Assembly (NCBI GenBank): GCA_946534105.1
Contig: CAMNCG010000010.1
Span: 1 to 38,411 of the forward strand
Origin: an uncultured Verrucomicrobiota bacterium
GTDB taxonomy: Bacteria; Verrucomicrobiota; Kiritimatiellia; RFP12; UBA3636
Length of the DNA: 38,411 nt
Direction of reading: 5' to 3'
A program made the position numbers and the translations under genes. This document shows positions 18,701 to 25,449 of the stretch, in pieces (within the stretch, counting starts at the first letter, position 1; every line of letters starts with the position of its first letter). Under the pieces are notes generated by a model. The model was not told the origin of the DNA and did not search any database. It worked only from the letters and a program-made list of their open reading frames with translations.

Positions 18701-21023
18701 GGGATCGGATCCCTGCAACGCATCGGATGGCGGCATGGCACCGCCGCAGGACAGTCTGTTTCCGATGCCGTTCCACGTTTACGGCGATTACGCCGCATGG
18801 GAAATGGACATTTCGGCTCGCTCCGGCGACACGAGGACGTTCCGCGTCCTGACCGACGCCCCCGGCGAGTCGAACACCAAGACATGTTTGCTCCGCAAAG
18901 GTGCCACCTACGAAATTTTCCTGCGTTGGCGCGGCTCCGGCGAACATCGAGACCCTGACTGGTATTGCTGGGAAGCACAACTGGGCGACCCGTTGCTTCC
19001 GGCGATCCCCTGCTTCTGTGATTACGATTCTACCCGTATCGATGGCAACGAAATCCTCGTCGGCGACGGCTGGATCTGCGAAAACGCCGACGGACTGCTC
19101 ACATCCCATGTCCACACGAAGGACGGCGAAGGCGGGAACATAGCCGCCGGGAAAACGGCGACCCTGCACGTGCTTGGCGGCTCCATTCGCGCAGACCTCG
19201 ACCGCGACGGCGCAATAGGCGCGACCGAGACCGCTACGACGTCATCGCCGCTGCGGATGTGGCTCAACAACGACGACGACAGCGGTGCGGTGCAGGAAAG
19301 CGCCACCGGCGACATTCCGGGGGCCTCTTCGCCAGATTGCGGAAACGACGTGGTGGACGGACTCTCCGATCTCGTGGACTTCTTCCCCGTCCACATCGAC
19401 TTCGGCGAGGCGCTGGAAACCATTCTTGGCATTCCCAGCGTGGACTCGTCCAAGGTGGAAGTCCGCCTTTCGTGCGACGGCGCGGCGCTGGGATGCGTGG
19501 AAACGGACTTCACGGCCGACGAGGCCGGGAAGCCTCTCTCGGATCCAAATGCCGGAGTCGAAAGCGCCGCCGTCGTCCCCGTCGGGACATCTGCGGCGGC
19601 GCTTTCACAATCCATCGTATCGGCCATGGAGCAAGACGCGTCCGCTGGCGTCGTGCTGCTGGAAGGGAAGACCCGCAGCGCCGAAGGAACCCCTGCCACG
19701 CTGACGGCCGAAATTCTCTACGATGGCGACCTCGCGCTGTCGGCCACTCTCCCCGTCCTCGTCGCGCCAGTCGAGGAGTTCTACCGGTGGTACAACTTCC
19801 GCGCCGCATCTGGCGGCCAAGTCTCACGCTCCACCGACACCCTCGAGCCGTCCGCCCTGCCCGATGACGCGACCGACAGGCGGAACGTCATCTTCATCCA
19901 CGGGTTCAGGGTTGACGAGGAAAAGGCGTACGGCTGGAGTGCGGAGATGTTCAAGCGCCTCTGGCAATCTGGATGCAACTCCAAGTTCCATGCTGTGACA
20001 TGGCGCGGAGATTGCGGCCTTCCATCCGGCCTGTTCTATCACGAGAACGTCCATAACGCCTTTTTGACCGCCCCCGCTTTCGCGGCTCAGTTCTCGTCAC
20101 TCATCGGTGAAACCACGGTTCTGGCGCACAGCCTCGGCAACATGGTCGTCTGCTCCGCCATCCAAGACCATGGTTTCCGGCCCGACCGATACTTCATGCT
20201 CAACGCCGCCGTCCCCGTCGAAGCGTTCGACGCAACGCTCGGCGCAGACTGTTCGCCTTCAAATACGCTTGTCCATCCCGACTGGTATGCATACCATTCC
20301 CGCACATGGAGCGCACGGTGGCATGAACTGTTCACTTCGGGAGACGACCGTTCTAAACTTACATGGCGCGGACGATTTTCGGACGTAACATCATTCACGG
20401 ATTTGTACAATTTCCACTCCGGAACGGAATCGACGCCCGGAGACGAAGTCCTCCAAATCCGCGCCACGCCGCCCGACATGATCGATGATTTGCATTACGG
20501 ATTCCCCGCCTCTCTGGACTTGGGACACTATTCTTGGCACAAGCAGGAAATGGGCAAGGGACGGCTGACTGTGTTAAACCCGCTCATTGCCGGAACGACG
20601 TGGGCGGGCTGGGGTTTCCACCAAGTGGCAACATGGGAGGAAAGTCCGTCTGGAAATACCGGTGGCTACGTTTACAATCCAATCCCGGCAGCTGTCGCCA
20701 ACGCGATGACCGATTCAGAACTTCGCGCCACGCCCGTTTTCCTGCATTCCCCGTCCGCCATGTTCTCGTCGACGATTTCCCCAAGCTCGGTGGCTGAAAT
20801 CCTGGCCTGCGGCATTCCCGCCCTCTCTGGCCCATCCGGAAGCAGAAGGCTTTTCGATTTCGGTGACTACGACATGAACGATTTCGATGACAATGCGCCA
20901 TGGGGAAGAAATTCCGGTCATTATGTGAATCGTTGGTTGCATAGCGACATAAAAGACATGGCCTTCCCTTTTACATTCCACGTGTTTCGGCAAATCAGAG
21001 AGGACATGAACGGCAATGAATAG
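15762..21023 (+). CDS. Giant membrane-anchored TSP3-repeat protein with C-terminal alpha/beta-hydrolase domain
   Basis: The 1753-residue product has two N-terminal hydrophobic helices (about 7-26 and 47-63). Three clusters of calcium-binding thrombospondin type 3 repeats (DTDGDGLSD-type, about 218-280, 485-690 and 893-990) are separated by two copies of a beta-sandwich module (about 290-470 and 690-885; each has the pattern IPxPFxI...NLVxxxNG...AFxDDL...VEYxxxGFY...VSFQVxF, nidogen-like). A further beta-rich region leads to an alpha/beta-hydrolase domain from about 1370, with FIHGF (His1380) and the nucleophile elbow AHSLGN (Ser1457). Lipase, esterase or protein-hydrolase chemistry at the cell surface is likely but unproved. 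It follows the methylase gene by 15 bases with a GAGGA Shine-Dalgarno, and its last 8 bases overlap the next gene. GC content falls along the gene. A family B half repeat sits near its start. Confidence 0.8.
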   Translation: MHDSTAIAFATAISLGWCALALAWIARRSGIVPYLRRRWRGSGAFTRIAAVAALVAVSVYGGSKSGGTGGTRPEGRISAAIPRPVLPASPGDSSTNALRFTAFAFDGDDRFDFAVAWPATNLPEYAAIDVFHKRTLSDPAWRWIYRREVWPENGETEFSLSGDDLPYWEEVVSRRFRVYTNEVESPFGVVFTNLYARVPEPTDAAPRSAFFMLAGQRDTDGDELSDAIERSLGYDPSDPDMDGDGLPDGQELALGANPLATDSDGDGLADGEEVSWGRSSTDGLLRWIDNSAAARTVLFTDADDDCVSIPMPFPIHVAGAAMTNLTVNANGLVGFSAGEAAFGSGMRSNGNASSLPLADGASATVAAFWDDLRVLPDMDSEVALSVCGESSERVAVVEFSRVGFYSGGTNDCVSFQVQFREDETNAVHVAFSEASGFGTGASATLGARSSHDDGVEYSRNEAGAVYPGLHIEYHFGIGSDPSKGDTDGDGLSDPEELALGTDPGDGDPDGDGLTDPEELQMGTNPFLADTDGDGIGDKWETDHPPFDPLDPSDGLADTDGDGLPNAFEITESHTDWTLADTDGDGLSDFAEWNGVTDPLYPDTDNDGLTDGEESTLGTDPNDPDTDDDGMPDGWEVRHGFDPIDDSDPSASDDPDDDGLSNLEEAGFGTNPLLDDTDGDGLTDGEECGFLSALSLPPFDMSGATDILGGFSDLDEGRSSIPLPFAIQPWRAAACSNLVIGMNGILALATDGDFWLPAHPDNDRPVVIRAFADDLLACTNELGSALSVATFGTNGDHRFVVEYRAFGFYGLDAAATNSVSFQVVFDENEPNVVRVAYFSPVGQTNRLSDRAIGSRAELGIETEFCKLTYSDAESIVVPGLYIEYHLATGTSPVLADTDGDGLSDSAELTLRTDPSAFDTDGDGLPDGWECANGLDPRDASDGSLDVDGDGLTNLQEFLNGTNPGDPDTDGDGTHDGSEVSWGSDPCNASDGGMAPPQDSLFPMPFHVYGDYAAWEMDISARSGDTRTFRVLTDAPGESNTKTCLLRKGATYEIFLRWRGSGEHRDPDWYCWEAQLGDPLLPAIPCFCDYDSTRIDGNEILVGDGWICENADGLLTSHVHTKDGEGGNIAAGKTATLHVLGGSIRADLDRDGAIGATETATTSSPLRMWLNNDDDSGAVQESATGDIPGASSPDCGNDVVDGLSDLVDFFPVHIDFGEALETILGIPSVDSSKVEVRLSCDGAALGCVETDFTADEAGKPLSDPNAGVESAAVVPVGTSAAALSQSIVSAMEQDASAGVVLLEGKTRSAEGTPATLTAEILYDGDLALSATLPVLVAPVEEFYRWYNFRAASGGQVSRSTDTLEPSALPDDATDRRNVIFIHGFRVDEEKAYGWSAEMFKRLWQSGCNSKFHAVTWRGDCGLPSGLFYHENVHNAFLTAPAFAAQFSSLIGETTVLAHSLGNMVVCSAIQDHGFRPDRYFMLNAAVPVEAFDATLGADCSPSNTLVHPDWYAYHSRTWSARWHELFTSGDDRSKLTWRGRFSDVTSFTDLYNFHSGTESTPGDEVLQIRATPPDMIDDLHYGFPASLDLGHYSWHKQEMGKGRLTVLNPLIAGTTWAGWGFHQVATWEESPSGNTGGYVYNPIPAAVANAMTDSELRATPVFLHSPSAMFSSTISPSSVAEILACGIPALSGPSGSRRLFDFGDYDMNDFDDNAPWGRNSGHYVNRWLHSDIKDMAFPFTFHVFRQIREDMNGNE
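15971..15994. repeat. Half copy of palindromic repeat family B in the giant gene
   Basis: GACGCGGCCGGAAGGCCGCA followed by TCTC matches, with one extra A and a base swap, the reverse complement of the left arm of the 15435-15490 repeat. It keeps the reading frame and encodes TRPEGRIS. Confidence 0.55.
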
Positions 21024-22431
21024 ACATCTCCTTTCAATATGCTTGGCTGGCGTCGTATTTTTGGCGGCACTGGCGTTTTTGCCGCATCTGAAGCGGCAAG
21101 AGGGTTCCGCAATCGATGCGCCGCAGAATAGAATTGAGATCGGGCGCGTTTCAGAAACAATGTCCGGCGACTCCATCGCTTTTCCCGAAGAACCTTCCGC
21201 GACTGAAAACGACTTGGGGCCTGGATGGCATGGGGAGGATCTCCATGCGGGCTTTAAAATGATACGGGACGTTCGGTCCAATCTTTACGACTACAATAGA
21301 CGCCTTGCCGAACGTCCAAAACCTTATCCATTGAGCGAGGACATCGCAAAAGCGGAAACTCGCGGCGCGGACTTCAAACTTTCGTTTGCCGTGAGAGATC
21401 AACATGGCGAGCCGGTGAAACGCGCTTCCGTCGTTATCGGGGCGTTTCAACGGGGACCCGGAGTGGTCTTTAGTGGGGAAACCGATGACAACGGCATCGC
21501 AACGATAACCGGCTTTGGAACAGGTGAACTGCTTGTCACCTTCACCAACCTTACGCATTACGGCTCTTCTTTCAGATATGAATTCTACGACCCGTATTTT
21601 GAATGCGCGAAGGATGGTCGATGGTTGCCGTGGAATCCGCTTCTTCCGGTGACAATGGTGCGAAAGGGCAAGGGCGAGGTGTCTTTGTCATACGATGCAA
21701 CTTTTACAATCCCAAAAGGAGAGTGCGAAATTGGCGTTGATTTGATTCGAGGCGAGGTTGCCACACTTGAAAAATTTCACGGCACCCCGAATTGCATTCT
21801 GCGCTTTTCGTTTGCGAATGCCGAAGACGGCGAAGAAAAGCCCATGACGCTATGCTTCGATTTCATGGAGGAGGGATGCGGCGGGCGGATGGACAAACGA
21901 GATATGTTCAGTTTCTTCCCTTTCCCGACTGTTGCACCGCACGAAGGATATGAGCGGCAACTTCGTTTCGCATGGTGCAGGGAAAATGTCTCATGCCATC
22001 TCCCAAGAATGATGGAAGATGATACGATGCTATTCCGAGTTCGCGCTGAAGATGGACGATTCCGGTACGGAGTCATAAAACGTCCATTGTCTGGAACCAG
22101 TTCAGGAACATATTTGAGACTCATGGTTTCCGTAAACGCGGATCACCCGGACAGCCGTAATCTGGAACCAGCTTCTGGAAGCAAAGTGAAATACAAGCAT
22201 TTCAAGATTGGCAAGAACGTTTCGCCTCAGTCCGGCGACGCCCGAAAAGACGGGGACTTGAAATCCAAGTGCGACATCTACGTGCGGGAAAAATCGTCCC
22301 GAAACCCCGACTTTTCATCCCCTGTTGATACGGCTTTTGATAAGTCGAAAATTCATTCTAAATCAGCGATTCTTCCTGTTGAAAAATCGCAGATCCCAAA
22401 CTTTATCAACAATTTTATCAACGCCTGTTGA
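21016..22431 (+). CDS. Membrane-anchored partner protein with carboxypeptidase-regulatory-like domain, unknown function
   Basis: The 471-residue product starts with a signal anchor (MNRHLLSICLAGVVFLAALAFLP). It has a beta-sandwich at about 115-180 of the carboxypeptidase regulatory type (FAVRDQHGEPVKRASVVIG ... TDDNGIATITGFGTGELLV). The rest, to about 380, is beta-rich with several Cys residues and no family I recognise. The C-terminal 90 residues are polar and probably unstructured. It overlaps the giant hydrolase gene by eight bases (ATGAATAG), so the two are translationally coupled and probably work together outside the cytoplasm. Its GC content is visibly lower (about half by eye) than that of the flanking genes, which suggests acquisition. 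Possible roles: immunity or chaperone partner of the hydrolase, or a co-displayed surface protein. Confidence 0.75.
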   Translation: MNRHLLSICLAGVVFLAALAFLPHLKRQEGSAIDAPQNRIEIGRVSETMSGDSIAFPEEPSATENDLGPGWHGEDLHAGFKMIRDVRSNLYDYNRRLAERPKPYPLSEDIAKAETRGADFKLSFAVRDQHGEPVKRASVVIGAFQRGPGVVFSGETDDNGIATITGFGTGELLVTFTNLTHYGSSFRYEFYDPYFECAKDGRWLPWNPLLPVTMVRKGKGEVSLSYDATFTIPKGECEIGVDLIRGEVATLEKFHGTPNCILRFSFANAEDGEEKPMTLCFDFMEEGCGGRMDKRDMFSFFPFPTVAPHEGYERQLRFAWCRENVSCHLPRMMEDDTMLFRVRAEDGRFRYGVIKRPLSGTSSGTYLRLMVSVNADHPDSRNLEPASGSKVKYKHFKIGKNVSPQSGDARKDGDLKSKCDIYVREKSSRNPDFSSPVDTAFDKSKIHSKSAILPVEKSQIPNFINNFINAC

Positions 22432-22433
22432 TA
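22324..22433. promoter_or_regulatory. TATCAAC/GTTGATA repeat cluster with palindromic operator
   Basis: GTTGATA at 22324-22330 and TATCAAC at 22404-22410 are followed by the perfect palindrome TATCAAC-GCCT-GTTGATA at 22416-22433, nine bases before the -35 box of the HTH regulator. A further CCTGTTGA lies near 22373. It is probably an operator of that regulator (autoregulation); part lies in the end of the upstream gene. Confidence 0.5.
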
Positions 22434-22441
22434 GATTTTCC

Positions 22442-22470
22442 TTGCATTGACGGCGAATCCCGGGCATACT
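22442..22470 (+). promoter_or_regulatory. Promoter of the HTH/zinc-ribbon regulator, probably leaderless
   Basis: TTGCAT (22442-22447), 17 bases, CATACT (22465-22470). Only eight bases separate the -10 box from the ATG at 22479, so transcription would begin at or next to the start codon. No Shine-Dalgarno is present. Confidence 0.5.
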
Positions 22471-22478
22471 GCGTCCCC

Positions 22479-23057
22479 ATGCAAGACACGCAAATCGCCA
22501 CGTTGCATCTCGCGCTGCGCCGCGCCCGCCAAGCCGCCAATCTGCGGCAGGGCGAGCTGGCGAAGCAAGTGGGCTGCACGCAATCCGCGCTTTCGATGTA
22601 CGAAGGCGGGAAGGCGACCGCGCTTGCGCAGGAAACGGTGCGAAAACTCGCCGAAACGCTCGGCGTGGCGCTTCCGGCCGGGTTCGGGGAAGAAGGAAAG
22701 CCAGCGTCCGCCGCTCCGCTTCCCGCCGTGCCGGCGCTTCCGGGCGCGGGCGTCGTTCCCATCCGCTTCTGCCCCAACTTCCAGTGTCTTTCGAACCTTC
22801 CCTACTCGGTGGGCGGGCAGACGCTCTTCCTGCCGCTTGCCGCCGCCGGCGGCGCCGCGCACTGCGCCGTCTGCGGCGAACTGCTGGAGAAGGTCTGCCC
22901 CGCGTGCGGCGCGCCGGTTCTGCGCCGCGGCGGATGCTGCGGCGAATGCGGGGCTCCGCTTGTCGTCTGGCCGGAAGGCTTCGCCGAAGACCCGTCCGCC
23001 TGGATCGCCGCGCAGCGCGCCGCGATTTCGGACCTCGGCTTCCTCCCGCTCCGCTGA
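22479..23057 (+). CDS. XRE-family HTH protein with C-terminal zinc ribbons
   Basis: The 192-residue product has an XRE/Cro-type helix-turn-helix at about 5-62 (RQGELAKQVGCTQSALSMYEGGKAT) that should bind DNA. An Ala/Pro linker and a cysteine-rich half follow: C98/C103, C129/C132, C140/C143 and C153/C154/C157. The CxxC pairs look like two zinc ribbons (CAVCGELLEKVCPACG). They could bind metal for folding, protein contact or redox/metal sensing. The ATG at 22479 is chosen over an in-frame ATG at 22428, because 22428 lies inside the operator palindrome and upstream of the promoter. It follows the accessory operon and precedes the FNT channel by 67 bases; which of these it controls is unknown. 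Confidence 0.8.
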   Translation: MQDTQIATLHLALRRARQAANLRQGELAKQVGCTQSALSMYEGGKATALAQETVRKLAETLGVALPAGFGEEGKPASAAPLPAVPALPGAGVVPIRFCPNFQCLSNLPYSVGGQTLFLPLAAAGGAAHCAVCGELLEKVCPACGAPVLRRGGCCGECGAPLVVWPEGFAEDPSAWIAAQRAAISDLGFLPLR

Positions 23058-23086
23058 CGGTGTGCGCCGACCGGCGCGGATCCGTG

Positions 23087-23092
23087 TATAAT
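23087..23092 (+). promoter_or_regulatory. -10 box before the FNT channel gene
   Basis: A perfect TATAAT lies 32 bases before the ATG. No matching -35 box is visible at 16-18 bases. An AAAAGG Shine-Dalgarno-like stretch follows. Confidence 0.4.
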
Positions 23093-23124
23093 GCCCGTTC
23101 CCCTTTCCGAAAAGGAACCATGAC

Positions 23125-23943
23125 ATGAACACACCTTCCGCCCTTTACGAAATCCAGCTCGCCGCGGCCGAAAAGAAAGCCGCGCTTCCCTTCGGACGCA
23201 TGGTCGCGCTCGGCGCGATCGCGGGCGCGTGCATCGCGCTCGGCGCCTGCACCAGCTCGATGGCGGCGCACGGCGTCGTGAACTACGGTCTCGCCCGCCT
23301 CGTCGCCGGGGCGGTGTTTCCGGTCGGCCTGATCCTCATCGTGCTCGCGGGCGCCGAGCTCTTCACCGGCAACTGCCTGATGGAGATGGCCTGGTCGGCC
23401 CGCCGCATCGGGACGCCGGGCCTGCTGCGCAACCTCACGTGCGTCTGGTGCGCCAATTTCGTCGGCGCGGCCGCGGTCGCGGCGCTCGCGTGGGCGTCCG
23501 GCCAGTGGAGCGCGGGAGGGGGCGCGCTCGGCGCGTACACGATCAAGGTCGCCGCCGGAAAAGCCGGCATGGCCCCGGCCGCGGCGGTCGCGTCCGGCAT
23601 CCTGTGCAACGTTCTCGTCTGCCTTTCGCTCCTCGCCGCCGGCGCGGCCAAGGAGGCGGTCGGCAAGACCCTCGCGATCTGGTTCCCGATCATGGCGTTC
23701 GTCGTCGGGGGCTTCGAGCACTCGGTCGCGAACATGTACTACCTGCCGGCGGGGCTTTTCGCCCTCGCCGACTCCGCCCTCGCGGAAAAGGCCGCCGCGC
23801 TCGGCGTCGACGCTTCGGCGCTCACGGTCGTTCACGCCGCGCGCAACCTTCTGTTCGTCACGCTTGGCAACGTCGTCGGCGGCATGCTCTGCGTCGCGGC
23901 GCTCTGGAGCGCCGCGCACCGTCCGGCGAAGGGCGAGGCCTGA
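23125..23943 (+). CDS. Formate/nitrite transporter (FNT/FocA family)
   Basis: The 272-residue pentameric anion channel moves formate, nitrite or hydrosulfide across the inner membrane. Six helices are visible with both FNT signatures: AGAELFTGNCL at 75-85, and the half-helix segments GILCNVLVCL and FEHSVANMYYLPAGL, where His199 corresponds to the central gating His of FocA. Formate export or import would suit a fermentative anaerobe. No pyruvate formate-lyase or nitrite reductase adjoins, so the anion is undecided. The gene is nine bases upstream of the CCA-adding enzyme gene and probably cotranscribed with it. Confidence 0.94.
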   Translation: MNTPSALYEIQLAAAEKKAALPFGRMVALGAIAGACIALGACTSSMAAHGVVNYGLARLVAGAVFPVGLILIVLAGAELFTGNCLMEMAWSARRIGTPGLLRNLTCVWCANFVGAAAVAALAWASGQWSAGGGALGAYTIKVAAGKAGMAPAAAVASGILCNVLVCLSLLAAGAAKEAVGKTLAIWFPIMAFVVGGFEHSVANMYYLPAGLFALADSALAEKAAALGVDASALTVVHAARNLLFVTLGNVVGGMLCVAALWSAAHRPAKGEA

Positions 23944-23952
23944 TTTCCCGTC

Positions 23953-25449
23953 ATGCTCCCCGACACGGCGAAACCGCCGCGGCCGGACGCGACCCTGCGC
24001 GCCCTTCGCCGCACCGACCTGCCGGATCTCGAACTCGCGCGGGACGTCGCCCGTCTCGTCCGCGCGCTTGGCGGACGGGCCCTGCTCGTCGGGGGCTGCG
24101 TTCGCGACGCGCTTCTGGGCCGCCCCTGCCACGATTTCGACCTTGAAATCCACGGCGTTCCCGCGAACGTGCTGGAAAGGGAACTTTCCGCGCGCTGGCC
24201 GCTTGACCAGGTCGGCGCGTCGTTCGGCGTGCTGAAGGTCAAGCACGCCGCGCTCGACCTTTCCCTTCCGCGCCTTGAAAACCGCCTTGGCGCCGGGCAC
24301 CGGGACTTCGCCGTGGCGACGGATCCGAATCTTTCGCCGGAGGAGGCCGCCGAACGGCGGGATTTCACGGTCAACGCCGTGATGGCCGACCCGCTCACGC
24401 TTGAAACGATCGACCCCAAGGGCGGCGTTGGGGACCTCGCGCGCGGCGTCCTGCGGCAGGTCTCTGAAAAATTCGCCGAAGATCCGCTGCGGGTTCTGCG
24501 CGCGATGCAGTTTCTCGCGCGCCTCCCTTTCCTCGAAGCGGCGCCGGAACTTGTCGCGACCTGCGCGGGCATGACGCAGGAGGCTCTGCCTCGGGAGCGT
24601 CTTGCCGGCGAATGGGAAAAACTCCTTCTGGACGGGGAAAAGCCGTCACGCGGGCTGGAGTTTCTGCGCGCCTGCGCGTGGCTTTCGTTCTACCCGGAGC
24701 TCGCCGCCCTGCCGGGCTGTCCGCAGGATCCGGTCTATCACCCGGAAGGCGACGTGTGGGCGCACACGCTTCTCGCGCTCGACGCCGCAGTCGGATTGCG
24801 CCGCGGCGACGCCGAGGACGATCTCGCGCTGACCCTCTCCGCCCTCTGCCACGACCTCGGCAAGCCCGCCGTCACGGCGCGCGGGGCGGACGACGGCCGC
24901 TGGCACGCATACGGGCACGAGGTCGAAAGCGTTCCGCGCGCCCGCTCCTTCGTCCTGCGGCTCTGGAACCGGGAAAAGCTCGTGCAGCTCGTCGGCCGCC
25001 TCGTGGAATCGCACATGCGCCCGATCTCGCTCGCGCTTTCCGGCGCCGGGGAGAAGGCCTACCGGAAGCTCGCCGTGCAGGCGGGTCGGCCGGATCTGCT
25101 CGCCGATCTCGTGGAATGCGACATCCGCGCGACGACCCCTCCGGGCGGCGATCCGTCGGCGCAGCCCTCCCTGAAGCTCGTCCGCGCCTTCCGGGAAAAG
25201 TGCGCCGCCCTCGCCATCGAAAAAGCCCCGCCGCAACCCCTTGTCCGGGGCCGCGATCTCGTCGCGCTCGGCTTTCGTCCGGGGCCGGCGTTCGGACCGG
25301 TCCTGAAGGCATGCTACGAGGCGCAGCTCTCGGGGGAAATCCGGGACGCCGCCTCGGCCACGGCCTTTCTCGGCGCCCTCGACCTCTCGGCCCTGGACCG
25401 CGCGACGCCGACCGCCGCGAACGCGAGAAGCAGCGCGGCGCAGGGGTAG
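23953..25449 (+). CDS. cca: CCA tRNA nucleotidyltransferase / poly(A) polymerase family with HD domain
   Basis: The 498-residue class II nucleotidyltransferase should add or repair the 3' CCA of tRNAs. The palm domain has LLVGGCVRD (47-52) and DFDLEI with metal-binding Asp61 and Asp63, then RRDFTVNA and the RNA/ATP-binding DPLRVLRAMQF. A C-terminal HD phosphohydrolase domain (CHDLGKP, His300-Asp301) is present, as in enterobacterial and other HD-type CCA enzymes. CCA addition and polyadenylation cannot be separated safely. The recognisable fold ends near residue 475; the last about 25 residues are encoded on DNA that also codes, on the other strand, for the last helix of Lnt. Confidence 0.9.
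   Translation: MLPDTAKPPRPDATLRALRRTDLPDLELARDVARLVRALGGRALLVGGCVRDALLGRPCHDFDLEIHGVPANVLERELSARWPLDQVGASFGVLKVKHAALDLSLPRLENRLGAGHRDFAVATDPNLSPEEAAERRDFTVNAVMADPLTLETIDPKGGVGDLARGVLRQVSEKFAEDPLRVLRAMQFLARLPFLEAAPELVATCAGMTQEALPRERLAGEWEKLLLDGEKPSRGLEFLRACAWLSFYPELAALPGCPQDPVYHPEGDVWAHTLLALDAAVGLRRGDAEDDLALTLSALCHDLGKPAVTARGADDGRWHAYGHEVESVPRARSFVLRLWNREKLVQLVGRLVESHMRPISLALSGAGEKAYRKLAVQAGRPDLLADLVECDIRATTPPGGDPSAQPSLKLVRAFREKCAALAIEKAPPQPLVRGRDLVALGFRPGPAFGPVLKACYEAQLSGEIRDAASATAFLGALDLSALDRATPTAANARSSAAQG

Noticed and set aside
16410-18740. Tandem DNA repeats with GACACCGACGGCGACGG-like units, resembling a repeat array
   Set aside because: They encode the calcium-binding DTDGDGLSD motifs of thrombospondin type 3 repeats; spacing is irregular and in frame, so not CRISPR or a satellite.
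22401-22433. TTATCAACA-like boxes as a DnaA-box cluster or replication origin
   Set aside because: Each differs from the DnaA box at a key position, there are too few, and no dnaA, dnaN or AT-rich unwinding region is nearby; an operator fits better.
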